The position numbers and the translations under genes were made by a program. Below are positions 33,764-42,723 of a stretch of 64,000 nt of DNA, in pieces. The notes below the pieces were generated by a model. It made no database searches. It was not told the DNA's origin and was given only the letters and a program-made list of their open reading frames with translations. Origin of the DNA: Catenulispora pinisilvae (lineage in GTDB: Bacteria > Actinomycetota > Actinomycetes > Streptomycetales > Catenulisporaceae); contig NZ_JAAFZA010000024.1 of the NCBI RefSeq assembly GCF_015356865.1, positions 1 to 64,000 of the forward strand, read 5' to 3'. How positions within the stretch are numbered: the stretch's first letter is position 1; each line of letters begins with the position of its first letter.

Positions 33764-34522
33764 ATGAGCTGGTCGATCGCGCAGGTGGCGCGGATGTCCG
33801 GGGTGACTGCCCGAACTCTGCGTCACTACGACGACGTCGGGCTCCTCAAGCCCGACCACGTCGGTGCCAACGGCTACCGCTATTACGAGGAATCACAGCT
33901 GCTGCGTCTCCAGCAGATCCTCGTGTTGCGCGAGCTGGGACTCGGCCTGGCCGACATCGCCTCGGCGATCGACTCCGAGCCGGACACGCTGGTGGCGCTG
34001 CGCCGCCAGTACGCCCGGCTGCTCGTCGAACGCGACCGGTTGTCGCGAGTGGCCGAGACGGTGCGGCGGACCATCGCCGAGCTGGAAGGGAAGCCTCAGA
34101 TGTCCGTGCACATCAACCGGCCGGAGAACCTTTTCGAGGGGTTCGACAACTCGCAGTACGACGACGAAGCGCGCGAGCGCTGGCCCGAGGACTTCGAGCG
34201 GGCCCAGGCCAAGCACGCGACCATGACCGAGGAGGACATCGAGCGCTGGCAGCGGGAGGCCACCGCGGCGGCGATCCGGATGGCGGAGTTCATGGCGGCC
34301 GGCACCCCGGTTGACGACCCGGTCGTGCTAGACGAGGTCGATGGGCACTACCGGGGGATCTGCATCTGGTGGACGCCCAATCGCACCGCCTACAAGTGCC
34401 TGGGCCAGATGTACGTCGACGACGAGCGGTTCAAGGCGAACTTCTTGAAGATCGCCGAAGGACTCGCCGAGTACCAGGCGGAGGCGATGGCCGCCTATGC
34501 GGACGCGCGCCTGTCCGACTAG
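33764..34522 (+). CDS. MerR-family regulator with TipAS-type ligand domain
   Basis: A 252-aa regulator like TipA. The winged-helix DNA-binding domain (1-70) has SIAQVARMSGVTARTLRHYD and GLLKPDHVGANGYRYY. A dimerisation helix (about 80-115) is followed by a TipAS domain (about 125-250) with NLFEGFDNSQYDDEARERW and the C-terminal globin-like helices. TipAS domains bind thiopeptides, albicidin or similar compounds and switch on multidrug-type genes. ATG 33764 is chosen because the HTH domain begins there. No efflux gene is adjacent. Confidence 0.92.
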   Translation: MSWSIAQVARMSGVTARTLRHYDDVGLLKPDHVGANGYRYYEESQLLRLQQILVLRELGLGLADIASAIDSEPDTLVALRRQYARLLVERDRLSRVAETVRRTIAELEGKPQMSVHINRPENLFEGFDNSQYDDEARERWPEDFERAQAKHATMTEEDIERWQREATAAAIRMAEFMAAGTPVDDPVVLDEVDGHYRGICIWWTPNRTAYKCLGQMYVDDERFKANFLKIAEGLAEYQAEAMAAYADARLSD

Positions 34523-34565
34523 TAGGAGAGCGCTAGTAGAGGACCTCTATAGCGAATCCCGATGA

Positions 34566-34598
34566 GCGTCCCCTCCGCGGTCAGCGCGGAAGGGACGC
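34566..34598. terminator. Bidirectional terminator between merR and nhaA
   Basis: GCGTCCCCTCCGCG pairs with CGCGGAAGGGACGC (one mismatch) around a 5-nt loop, between convergent genes. CTCTATAGCGAA precedes it at 34545-34556. Confidence 0.85.
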
Positions 34599-34602
34599 CG
34601 CC

Positions 34603-35925
34603 TCATTCTCGCCCGAGCATCAGTTCCGCGTCCTCCGACTCCTCGGCGGTGCACAGCTGGTCATAGAAGCGGTCCCTTCTCCGCAACAGCACCACCGCGA
34701 CCAGCGCGGACACCAGGGACCCGAACAGCACCCCGGCCTTGGCCAGGTTCAGCAGGGCCAGGTTGTCGGTGAAGGCGAGTTCGGAGATCAGCAGCGAGAC
34801 CGTGAACCCGACGCCGGTGAGGGCGGACACCGCCGCGATGTCCCGCCATCGCAGTTCGTCGGACAGCTCGGCGCGGGTGAAGCGCGCCGTCAGATACGCG
34901 CCGCCGAACACCCCGACCGACTTGCCGATGAACAAGCCCGCCGCGATCGCCAGCGGGATCCGGTCGCTGACCAGTTTGCCGAGCGTGTCGCCACCGATGT
35001 ACACCCCGGCGGACATGATGGCGAAGACCGGGACGCAGAAGCCGGCGGAGAACGGCTGGAGCAGCCACTGCACCTTCTCGGCGGGTGACTGGGGCTCCTC
35101 GGCCTGCGGCGCGTCATCCTGCGCGCCGTCCGTGTAGGCGTCGTCGTGGACCCGGCCGCGCAGCATCAGGCCGATGGCCACGCCGGCCACCGTGGCGTGG
35201 ATGCCGCTGGCGTGCACCGCGATCCAGATGGCCAGCCCCAACGGCACGTTGAGCCACAAGCTGGCGATCCGCATCCGCTGCACCACGTAGAAGGCGGCGA
35301 TCAGGACCGCCGCGATCGCCAGCGCGACGACATCGATCTTGGCGGTGTACGCGATCGCGATGATGATGATCGCGCCGAGGTCGTCGACCACGGCCAGGGT
35401 CAGCAGGAAGGCCCGCAGCGCCGACGGCAGGTTCTGCCCGACCACGGCCAGCACCGCCAGCGCGAAGGCGATGTCGGTGGCGGTCGGCACGGCCCAGCCG
35501 TCCCCGGCGTCCGCGTGCCCGGCGCTGACCACGAGGTAGACCGCGATCGGCACCACCATGCCGCACAGCGCGGAGACGACGGGCAGTACCGCCGCGCGCG
35601 CGTTCGACAGCTCGCCGGCCTGCAACTCGTGCTTGAGCTCGATCCCGGCCACCAGGAAGAAGAACGCGAGCAGGAAGTCCGCGGACCAGCTCGCCAGCGA
35701 CAGGTCGAGGTGCCACAGGTGCGGCCCGACGACGGTGTCCTTCACGGTGTCGTAGGAGTGGCGCCACGGGGAGTTGGCCCACAACAGACCGAGGATCGCG
35801 AAGACGATGAGCAGCGCGCCGCCGACGGTCTCGGTCCGCAGGACGGCCGCCACGTGTCTGCGCTCCATCCGCTTCAGGCGCGCGAAGGCGCGCAGCGGGG
35901 CGGAGGGGTGGTCCGGGGGCGTCAT
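34603..35925 (-). CDS. nhaA: Na+/H+ antiporter NhaA
   Basis: A 440-aa membrane antiporter with about 12 helices. Key signatures are GWAVPTATDIAFALAVLAV (the two-aspartate region PTATD and following helix) and LAVVDDLGAIIIIAIAY (VDDL). It expels Na+ in exchange for H+, helping pH and salt balance. An acidic cytoplasmic loop (AQDDAPQAEEPQ) is present in the middle. The ATG at 35925 follows a GAGGACG site. The 243-bp gap upstream also holds the acs terminator. Confidence 0.95.
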   Translation of the reverse strand: MTPPDHPSAPLRAFARLKRMERRHVAAVLRTETVGGALLIVFAILGLLWANSPWRHSYDTVKDTVVGPHLWHLDLSLASWSADFLLAFFFLVAGIELKHELQAGELSNARAAVLPVVSALCGMVVPIAVYLVVSAGHADAGDGWAVPTATDIAFALAVLAVVGQNLPSALRAFLLTLAVVDDLGAIIIIAIAYTAKIDVVALAIAAVLIAAFYVVQRMRIASLWLNVPLGLAIWIAVHASGIHATVAGVAIGLMLRGRVHDDAYTDGAQDDAPQAEEPQSPAEKVQWLLQPFSAGFCVPVFAIMSAGVYIGGDTLGKLVSDRIPLAIAAGLFIGKSVGVFGGAYLTARFTRAELSDELRWRDIAAVSALTGVGFTVSLLISELAFTDNLALLNLAKAGVLFGSLVSALVAVVLLRRRDRFYDQLCTAEESEDAELMLGRE

Positions 35926-36102
35926 CAGGGCGTCCTCGTGGCTCGGCGGTCGGCGGCGGACGGGCGGTGATCTCTAGACCACTACCCATGCCGACCAGAC
36001 TTCCCGGCGCACCTGAGCTGTTCAGGTTACCGGAGCATGAGGAACTAGTGTGCGACTATCCGGATCTTGAGAAGGCGCCAGAGCGGCGCGCGTCGTACAA
36101 CG

Positions 36103-36148
36103 CGACCGCCGGACGCCCGAACCCTGAGGTCCGTGCGCCCGGCGGTCG
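36103..36148 (-). terminator. Hairpin terminator downstream of acs
   Basis: CGACCGCCGG at 36103-36112 is complementary to CCGGCGGTCG at 36139-36148, with further pairing inside, 22 bp past the acs stop. Confidence 0.65.
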
Positions 36149-36169
36149 GTGAAGCCGATCGGGCCCCGA

Positions 36170-38125
36170 TCAGTCCTCGCTGGCGTGCGGCAGCTTCGCC
36201 TTGATCAGGTCCATGACCGCGGAGTCCGCCAGGGTCGTGGTGTCGCCGACCGCGCGGTCCTCGGCCACGTCCTTCAGCAGGCGCCGCATGATCTTGCCGG
36301 AGCGGGTCTTCGGCAGTTCGGCCACGATCTGGATCTGCTTGGGCTTGGCGATCGGGCCGATCTCCTTGGAGACGTGGGCCTTCAGTGCCGCGTCCAGCCC
36401 CGTGTCCTCCTGCTCGCCGGCGCGCAGGATGACGAAGGCGACGATGCGCTGGCCGGTGGTCTCGTCCTTGGCGCCGACCACCGCGGCCTCGGCGACCGCC
36501 GGGTAGGACACCAGTGCGGATTCCACCTCGGTGGTCGAGATGTTGTGGCCGGAGACCAGCATGATGTCGTCGACCCGGCCGAGCAGCCACAGGTCGCCGT
36601 CGTCGTCCTTCTTCGCGCCGTCGCCAGCGAAGTAGTAGCCCTGCTCGGCGAACCGGGCCCAGTAGGTGTCGACGAACCGCTGCTGGTCGCCCCAGATGCC
36701 GCGGGCCATGGACGGCCAGGGCTTGTCCAGGACCAGCAGGCCGCCGTGGCCGTTCTCGACGATGGTGCCGTCCTTGTCGACGACGTTCGCCGAGATGCCC
36801 GGCAGCGGCCGCATGGCCGAGCCCGGCTTGGCCTCGGTGACGCCGGGCAGCGGGGAGATCATGATGGCCCCGGTCTCGGTCTGCCACCAGGTGTCCACCA
36901 CCGGGGTGCGGTCGCCGCCGATGTTCTTCCGGTACCAGATCCAGGCCTCGGGGTTGATCGGCTCGCCGACCGAGCCCAGCAGGCGCAGCGAGGAGAGGTC
37001 GAACTTGGCCGGGATGTCGTCGCCCCACTTGGCGAACATGCGGATCGCGGTGGGCGCGGTGTAGAGCAGGCTGACCTTGTACTTCTGGACGATCTCCCAG
37101 AACCGGCCCTGGTGCGGGGTGTCCGGCGTGCCCTCGTACATGACCTCGGTCGCGCCGTTGGAGAGCGGCCCGTAGACGATGTAGGAGTGGCCGGTGACCC
37201 AGCCGACGTCGGCGGTGCACCAGTAGACGTCGGTCTCCGGCTTCAGGTCGAATACCGCGTGGTGGGTGTACGAGGCCTGCGTCAGGTATCCGCCGGTGGT
37301 GTGCAGGATGCCCTTCGGCTTACCGGTGGTGCCGGACGTGTAGAGGATGAACAGCGGGTTCTCGCTGTCGAAGGCCTCCGGGGTGTGCTCGGTGCTCGCG
37401 GCGCCGACGGCGTCGTGCCACCAGACGTCCTTGGCGCCCCAGGCGACGTCCGCGCCGGTGCGCTTGACGACGAGCACATTCTCAATGGTCTCGGCGCCGG
37501 TCACGGCCTCGTCGGCGTTCGCCTTCAGGTTCACCGTGCCGCCGCGGCGGTGGTAGCCGTCGGCGGTGATCAGCAGCTTGGCCCCGGCGTCCTCGATGCG
37601 CGCGCGCAGCGCGTCGGGGGAGAAGGCGGCGAACACCACGGAGTGCACCGCGCCGATGCGCGCGCAGGCCAGCATCGCGACCGCGGTCTCCGGGATCATC
37701 GGCATGTAGATCGCGACCCGGTCGCCCTGCCGCACCCCGAGTTCGGTGAGTGCGTTGGCGGCCTTGGAGACCTCGTCCTTGAGCTCGGCGTAGGTGATGG
37801 CGCGGGAGTCGCCCGGCTCGCCTTCGAAGTGGATCGCCACCCGGTCGCCGTTGCCGGCCTCGACGTGCCGGTCCACGCAGTTGTAGGCGATGTTCAGCTT
37901 CCCGCCGACGAACCACTTGGCGACCGGCTTGCCCGACCAGTCCAACACCTCGCTCCACTCGGTGTCCCAGGACAGGCGCGAGGCCTGCTTCGCCCAGAAC
38001 GCCTCGCGGTCGGCCTCGGCCTCGGCGTACGCGTCGGCCTTCACGTTCGCGTCGGCGGCGAAGGCCGCGGCCGGCGCGAACCGGCGGTCCTCACGTAGCA
38101 GATTGGAAAGGGCCTCGTTCGACAC
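36170..38125 (-). CDS. acs: Acetyl-CoA synthetase
   Basis: A 651-aa AMP-forming ligase that activates acetate. Motifs include the P-loop-like YTSGTTGKPKG, the adenylate-binding WWQTETG, GRVDDIMLVSGHNISTTE, and the C-terminal PKTRSGKIMRR whose lysine is the known site of regulatory acetylation in this family. The start is GTG 38125 with GAGGAGAG upstream. It is followed upstream on the same strand by the acetate transporter and LytS/LytTR genes, suggesting a shared acetate-use function. Confidence 0.97.
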   Translation of the reverse strand: MSNEALSNLLREDRRFAPAAAFAADANVKADAYAEAEADREAFWAKQASRLSWDTEWSEVLDWSGKPVAKWFVGGKLNIAYNCVDRHVEAGNGDRVAIHFEGEPGDSRAITYAELKDEVSKAANALTELGVRQGDRVAIYMPMIPETAVAMLACARIGAVHSVVFAAFSPDALRARIEDAGAKLLITADGYHRRGGTVNLKANADEAVTGAETIENVLVVKRTGADVAWGAKDVWWHDAVGAASTEHTPEAFDSENPLFILYTSGTTGKPKGILHTTGGYLTQASYTHHAVFDLKPETDVYWCTADVGWVTGHSYIVYGPLSNGATEVMYEGTPDTPHQGRFWEIVQKYKVSLLYTAPTAIRMFAKWGDDIPAKFDLSSLRLLGSVGEPINPEAWIWYRKNIGGDRTPVVDTWWQTETGAIMISPLPGVTEAKPGSAMRPLPGISANVVDKDGTIVENGHGGLLVLDKPWPSMARGIWGDQQRFVDTYWARFAEQGYYFAGDGAKKDDDGDLWLLGRVDDIMLVSGHNISTTEVESALVSYPAVAEAAVVGAKDETTGQRIVAFVILRAGEQEDTGLDAALKAHVSKEIGPIAKPKQIQIVAELPKTRSGKIMRRLLKDVAEDRAVGDTTTLADSAVMDLIKAKLPHASED

Positions 38126-38220
38126 CGTCTCTCCTCGTTCGATCCTTTATGGCAGCGGTCACACTGTATCCAGGCAGTAGCACACCAAGGGAGGGCCGGG
38201 ATTACAAGGGCTTCGACCTC

Positions 38221-38236
38221 ATTGGTATAGACCTTT
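38221..38236. promoter_or_regulatory. DasR/GntR-type (dre-like) palindrome upstream of acs
   Basis: ATTGGTATAGACCTTT matches 12 of 16 positions of the DasR site ACTGGTCTAGACCACT, including GGT.TAGACC. It lies about 100 bp before the acs start. Binding is inferred. Confidence 0.4.
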
Positions 38237-38253
38237 TACCTGAACACACCAGT

Positions 38254-38289
38254 ACGCCGCCCACCAGGACCCGATTCGGTGGACGGCGT
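38254..38289 (-). terminator. Hairpin between the acetate transporter and acs
   Basis: ACGCCGCCCACC pairs with GGTGGACGGCGT (one mismatch, 12-nt loop), 90 bp after the transporter stop. No T-run follows, as is usual in GC-rich genomes. An imperfect 18-bp direct repeat with 20-bp period (38315-38352) lies between it and the gene. Confidence 0.6.
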
Positions 38290-38379
38290 GCTCAGGGTGC
38301 CGCGCGGTGATTGTTTTGGTGGATTCAGATCCTTTTTAGTGGATACGGATCAACGCCCGATGGACGGGCGGTCACCGCC

Positions 38380-38958
38380 TCAGCGCGGCCAGGTCGGCAG
38401 CACCTGCTTTCCGTGGGTCTCGTTGGCCACGCCCGCGCAGGACCCGTAGAAGGCCGCCAGCGCGGTCACCAGGCCCAACCAGCCGCCGACCTTGGTCAGG
38501 CCGTCGGGGTCGGTGCTGTTCTGGAACTGGCCCAGCGCCAGGAACAACCAGGTGACGGTCAGGCCGGCGGTGGTCAGCAGGGTCGTCCCGCTGGTCTTGA
38601 GGGCCGCCAGGGTGAGGTAGACCCCGATGATGGTCCAGCCGAGGAAGTACACGCCCATCGACTTGTAGTCGGCCGCGGTTCCGGTGTGCGCCCAGTAGGT
38701 GGTCAGCCAGAACGCGCCCAGGACGCCGAAGAGCGTCGCGCTGAACGTGTTGCCACGCCGGTACTCCCACATGGACATGAGGACGGAGACCAGGCCGCCG
38801 AAGACGACGGCGGTGGCCGCGGTGAGGCTGGTGATCCCGGCCTCCTTGATCAGGCCGGTGTTGTGGACGGACAGCAGCCCGAGCGACATGGCCAGGCCCG
38901 ACAGACCCAGCGGCGCCGGATCGCCGAACCGGGCTCCAGTGGTGGTGGTCTCGGTCAC
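38380..38958 (-). CDS. Acetate uptake transporter, GPR1/FUN34/SatP family
   Basis: A 192-aa membrane protein with six helices. The family signature near the N-terminus (FGDPAPLGLSGLAMS) and NTGLIK follow the short cytoplasmic tail; TYWAHTGTAAD and SMWEYRRGNTFSA are conserved loops. SatP-type proteins import acetate/succinate with protons. Acetyl-CoA synthetase is encoded next, so the pair makes a route from external acetate to acetyl-CoA. A GAAGGGGAGACG site precedes ATG 38958. Confidence 0.93.
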   Translation of the reverse strand: MTETTTTGARFGDPAPLGLSGLAMSLGLLSVHNTGLIKEAGITSLTAATAVVFGGLVSVLMSMWEYRRGNTFSATLFGVLGAFWLTTYWAHTGTAADYKSMGVYFLGWTIIGVYLTLAALKTSGTTLLTTAGLTVTWLFLALGQFQNSTDPDGLTKVGGWLGLVTALAAFYGSCAGVANETHGKQVLPTWPR

Positions 38959-39136
38959 GACTTCGTCTCCCCTTCGTCGGGTGTCGTCTGGGCGGATCTT
39001 CGTTGTCCCGCCCTGATGTCACCGTAGGTAGCCGTCCGTAAATCGGGACAGAGGGGATAAGGGGTCGATCTCCGGACGGTCCGCCCGAGGCGTTCAACGG
39101 GCGACTAACGGAAGCCCAGCGGTCGGGGTGGCGCGA

Positions 39137-39871
39137 TCAGCGGTGGCTGAGCCGTTCGCGCACCTCACGGGTGTGGCGACGGGCCACGGGGATCGGCGTC
39201 CCGCCGACGATGACGGTCAGGTGGCCGCTCTCCCAGCGGGCCTCGGAGACGGCCTCGACGCGGACCAGGAAACGGCGGTGGGTGCGGGCGAAACCGGCGG
39301 CGGACCAGTGTTCTTCCAGGACCGCCAAGGGGATGCGGACGAGGTGGTTGCTTGTGGCCGTGTACAAGCGCACGTAGTCGCCCTGGGCTTCGGCGTAGGA
39401 GACGTCTTGGCGCGGGATGAAGCGGGTGACGCCGGCCAGCTCTACCGGGATGACGTCGTAGGGCCCCGATTCGGGGGCCCTACGGGGTGTGGATGCCGGG
39501 GCCATCCGGCGGATGGCCTCCGCGAGGCGTTCGGCGCGGACCGGCTTCAGGAGGTAGTCCGAGGCGTGCAGATCGAACGCCTCTATAGCGAACTCCTCAT
39601 GGGCGGTCACGAAGATGATCTGCGGGGGTGTGGCGAACTGGTTGAGGAGCGCCGCTATCTCCAGACCGTCCAGCCCGGGCAGGCGGATGTCGAGGAACAG
39701 TGCGTCCACCAGTGAGTTCTTCAGGATCCGCAACGCTTCTTGTCCGTCGTTGGCGGTCCGCACCGAGGAGACGCGGGGGTCGAGGGACAGGAGGTAGGCG
39801 AGTTCGGCGACGGCCGGGGGCTCGTCGTCGACGACCAGTACCCGCAGGCCGGCCGGCGTCGCGATGGTCAT
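39137..39871 (-). CDS. LytTR-family response regulator
   Basis: A 244-aa regulator. The receiver domain (about 9-125) has the acidic pocket DDEPP, phospho-acceptor aspartate in LFLDIRLPGLDG, and conserved T and K in FVTAHE and LLKPV. The LytTR DNA-binding domain (about 135-240) has VSYAEAQGDYVRLYT and HRRFLVR. It is coupled to the kinase gene by ATGA overlap. Location beside acetate genes suggests control of carboxylate uptake, as for LytS/LytTR pairs sensing pyruvate or acetate. It contains the 12-mer CTCTATAGCGAA at 39581, which forces a rare ATA codon. Confidence 0.93.
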   Translation of the reverse strand: MTIATPAGLRVLVVDDEPPAVAELAYLLSLDPRVSSVRTANDGQEALRILKNSLVDALFLDIRLPGLDGLEIAALLNQFATPPQIIFVTAHEEFAIEAFDLHASDYLLKPVRAERLAEAIRRMAPASTPRRAPESGPYDVIPVELAGVTRFIPRQDVSYAEAQGDYVRLYTATSNHLVRIPLAVLEEHWSAAGFARTHRRFLVRVEAVSEARWESGHLTVIVGGTPIPVARRHTREVRERLSHR

Positions 39872-41088
39872 GCGGTCTGCCGTCTCTCCTTCTTCGGGAT
39901 CCGGATCACCACCGTGGTACCCGCTCCGGGCCGGGAGTCGATCGCCAAGCCGTAGAGGGTTCCGTAAACCGCCCGCAGGCGTTCGTGGACGTTGGACAGG
40001 CCGACCGAGGTGCGGGTGCCGGGCTCGGCCGGGGCGAGGGCTTCGCGCAGGACGTCCGGGGTGATCCCGACGCCGTCGTCCTCGACCGTGATCCGGTAGT
40101 CGTGCCGGGTCGGCTCGGCGGTGATGGTGACGTGGCCGGGGCCGGGCTTGCCTTCCAAACCGTGCCGTACCGCGTTCTCCACTATGGGCTGAACGCATAA
40201 GAAGGGAACCTCTACAGGCAGCACCTCAGGGGCGATCCGTAGGGTCACCTGGAGTCGCTCACCGAAGCGCGCACGCTCCAGGAGCAGGTAGCGGTCCACA
40301 CAGCGCAGTTCCTCGGCGAGCGTCGTGAACTCACCGTGCGCGCGGAACGAGTAGCGGGTGAAGTCCGCGAACTCCAGGAGTAGCTCCCTGGCACGTTCCG
40401 GGTCAGTGCGTGTGAAGGACGCGATGGCGGTGAGCGAGTTGTAGACGAAGTGCGGTGAGATCTGGGCCCGCAACGCCCTGAGTTCGGTCTCCATCAGCCG
40501 GGTCCGCGACCGGTCGAGTTCCGCGAGTTCGATCTGTGTGGCGACCCAGTAGGCGACCTCGCTGACAGCGCGTACCAGGGCTACGGATGTGTTGGACGTA
40601 TAGACGGACAGCGTCCCGATCGCCGTGCTGTCTCCGTCTTCACGGATCCCCCCGATGCGGCTCGGCGGGATGATCGGGGCGACGACCGCGTGCCGGATCC
40701 CGCAGGAGTCGCTGCCGCAGTGCACTTCCTCTGGGCCGAGTACACGGATGTCCCCGGACAGGAGGGCGCCTGTAGAGAGCTCGTAGGAGTACTGAGAATG
40801 CCGGTGCTGCCCGGCACCGTCCCAGGTGAGGGTCCGCTCGGTGTCGTTGAAGGCCAGGGCCGCGGTGCCGAGCAGCGGCCGCAGGTGTCGGGCGGCGCGG
40901 CGGGTGGAGTCCGGCGTCAGGCCGGCGCGGAGCGGGGGTCCGGCGAGGGCGACGGCGTGCATGGCGGCGTATGCGGCGCGCTCGGCCGAGGTGCCCGCCA
41001 AGCGGTGCCGTTGGATCGCGCGAGACACCGCGACCGCCGGGGCGACCAAGGCGGCCACGATGCCGACGGTGGCGTTGTTGGATGCCAC
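39868..41088 (-). CDS. LytS-type sensor histidine kinase
   Basis: A 406-aa kinase. One N-terminal helix (about 7-22) and a GAF-like sensory domain (about 40-190) containing a cysteine pair (C-GSDS-C) precede the His_kinase domain: LRALRAQISPHFVYNSLTAI with the phosphorylated histidine. The HATPase domain has PIVENAVRHGLEG and DDGVGI, then TSVGLSNVHERL. The single N-terminal helix is far short of the usual multi-helix LytS sensor, so the signal may be cytoplasmic (redox or metabolite). Forms an operon with the response regulator. Confidence 0.93.
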   Translation of the reverse strand: MASNNATVGIVAALVAPAVAVSRAIQRHRLAGTSAERAAYAAMHAVALAGPPLRAGLTPDSTRRAARHLRPLLGTAALAFNDTERTLTWDGAGQHRHSQYSYELSTGALLSGDIRVLGPEEVHCGSDSCGIRHAVVAPIIPPSRIGGIREDGDSTAIGTLSVYTSNTSVALVRAVSEVAYWVATQIELAELDRSRTRLMETELRALRAQISPHFVYNSLTAIASFTRTDPERARELLLEFADFTRYSFRAHGEFTTLAEELRCVDRYLLLERARFGERLQVTLRIAPEVLPVEVPFLCVQPIVENAVRHGLEGKPGPGHVTITAEPTRHDYRITVEDDGVGITPDVLREALAPAEPGTRTSVGLSNVHERLRAVYGTLYGLAIDSRPGAGTTVVIRIPKKERRQTA

Positions 41089-41189
41089 GAGTCCCAGTCT
41101 GATGCGGGCAGGGTACGAAGTCGAGGGTATCCGGGTCTTGACATCGCTGGCCGGGACCGGGATCGGTCGCGTACGCCGAACGGTCGTGC

Positions 41190-41195
41190 TATTTT
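41190..41195 (+). promoter_or_regulatory. -10 element of leaderless tetR gene
   Basis: TATTTT, 6 nt before ATG 41202. Confidence 0.5.
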
Positions 41196-41201
41196 CGTCC
41201 T

Positions 41202-41783
41202 ATGAGCAAGGGTGAAGAGACCCGCAAGCAGGTGCTGGAGGCGGCGGTCGAGGTCGCGGCGTCCAGCGGGCTGGCCTCGCTCACCATCGGCTCGCTCGCC
41301 GAACGGACCGGGATGTCCAAGAGCGGCCTGTTCGCGCACTTCAAGTCCAAGGAGACGCTTCAGGTACAGGTCCTGGAGTTCGCCGGCGAGGCGTTCATCC
41401 AGGACGTCGTCCGGCCGGCGGTGTCCGCCCCGCGTGGCGAGAAGCGCGTCCTGACACTGTTCGAGAGCTGGCTGGCGACGGCCCGTGACGGCACCGCGGA
41501 GTGCCTGTTCGTCTCGGCCGCCTGGGAGTACGACGACCAGCCGGGGGCGGTGCGGGACCGCCTGGTCCGCATGCACCTGGACTTCCGAGACTCGGTGGCG
41601 CAGATGTTCCGGACCGGGATCGCCGAGGGCTTCTTCGCCGCCGACGCCGATCCGGAGCAGTTCGCCCACGACCTGCACGGGATCATGCTCATCTACTTCC
41701 AGGCGCACCGGCTGCTCGGCGACGCCAGGGCCGAGGAGCGGGCGCGCCGCGCGTTCTCCAGACTGATCGAATCCAACCGCTAG
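41202..41783 (+). CDS. TetR-family transcriptional regulator
   Basis: A 193-aa regulator. The DNA-binding domain (about 5-52) has TRKQVLEAAVEVAASSGLASL and TGMSKSGLFAHFKSKETLQ. The C-terminal ligand domain (TetR_C) includes SWLATARDGTAECLFVSAAWEYDDQPG. It lies 13 bp before an alpha/beta hydrolase gene on the same strand and probably represses that operon until a lipid or ester ligand binds. The ATG start is leaderless. Confidence 0.92.
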   Translation: MSKGEETRKQVLEAAVEVAASSGLASLTIGSLAERTGMSKSGLFAHFKSKETLQVQVLEFAGEAFIQDVVRPAVSAPRGEKRVLTLFESWLATARDGTAECLFVSAAWEYDDQPGAVRDRLVRMHLDFRDSVAQMFRTGIAEGFFAADADPEQFAHDLHGIMLIYFQAHRLLGDARAEERARRAFSRLIESNR

Positions 41784-41796
41784 AGGGGGTCCTCAT

Positions 41797-42723
41797 ATGG
41801 CCACGTCTTCGTCGTCGCGTAAAAAAAGCACGATCGTTCGTGCTAAAAAGGCACTCGCGTTCGGCGCCTTGCGTACCACGTTCCAGGTGTTGGAAGTCGT
41901 CGCCCCGGGGCTCGGCGCGCGCTGGGCCGAGCGGATCTGGCTCACGGTGCCGAGACGGCCCTGGCTACCGAAGACCCCGGTCGCGGTGTCGGCCGGGGAG
42001 CCGTTCACCGTGGCGGTGCGGAGCAGCACAGTGCGCGGCACCGTATGGGGAACAGAGGGCCCGGTCGTCTATCTGGTGCACGGATGGGGTGGCGTAGCCC
42101 GACAACTCGATGCCTTTGTGGAGCCCTTGCTGGCCGCCGGCTACCGGGTCGTGTCGTTCGACGCGCCGGGCCATGGGACGTCGACGGAGAGCCTTGCCGG
42201 TCCCGGACGCTCCACCCTCCCGGAGTTCTCAGAGAGCTTGTCCGCCGTCATGGACCGCTTCGGGGAAGCGCAAGCAGTAATAGCGCACTCCTTCGGTGCC
42301 GCGGCGGTGGTCCTGGCGGTCCTCGACGGTCTGCCAGTGGGGAGGTTGGCTGCCGTGGCGCCGATGAGCGACCCGATCGGGTTCTCTTATGAGTTCGCGA
42401 AGATGCTGGGCTTTAAGGAACGGATACGTACGCGGTTCCTCAGGCTTCTGGAGAACCGCGTGGGAACGCCTATGGACAGGTTCGACATCCCGCTGCGGAT
42501 GCGTTCCGAGGACCTGAGCGGACTGCCGCCGCTGTTGATCGTCCACGACCTCGGCGACCGCGAGGTCGCGGTGGCGCACGGCGACCGGCTGGCGGCCCTG
42601 TGGCCCGGGGCTGAGTTCGACCCGTGGACCAGCCTCGGCCACTTCCGGATCCTGACGGACCCCGACGTGGTGCGGAAGGTGACGGCGTTCAGCTCTGTGC
42701 CGCGAACGCTTCCGGTCCCATGA
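41797..42723 (+). CDS. Alpha/beta hydrolase
   Basis: A 308-aa hydrolase fold protein. After a basic N-terminus (RKKSTIVRAKKALAF), the core shows VYLVHGWGGVARQLD (oxyanion), the nucleophile elbow AHSFGAAA, an aspartate in VHDLGDREV, and the histidine in SLGHFRI. Substrate unknown; esterase/lipase-like. The fourth-codon region holds a run of seven A (41821-41827), rare in this GC-rich DNA. Its 3' end overlaps the opposite CooC-like gene by 35 bp. A GAGGGGG site precedes ATG 41797. Confidence 0.9.
   Translation: MATSSSSRKKSTIVRAKKALAFGALRTTFQVLEVVAPGLGARWAERIWLTVPRRPWLPKTPVAVSAGEPFTVAVRSSTVRGTVWGTEGPVVYLVHGWGGVARQLDAFVEPLLAAGYRVVSFDAPGHGTSTESLAGPGRSTLPEFSESLSAVMDRFGEAQAVIAHSFGAAAVVLAVLDGLPVGRLAAVAPMSDPIGFSYEFAKMLGFKERIRTRFLRLLENRVGTPMDRFDIPLRMRSEDLSGLPPLLIVHDLGDREVAVAHGDRLAALWPGAEFDPWTSLGHFRILTDPDVVRKVTAFSSVPRTLPVP

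Noticed and set aside
35967-36152. 61-residue plus-strand frame between nhaA and acs
   Set aside because: No ribosome-binding site, overlaps the acs terminator, and has no recognisable features.
41202-41783. This TetR gene as kstR for the steroid operon
   Set aside because: It is 9 kb away, beside an unrelated hydrolase gene, and has no KstR-type operator in its own upstream region.
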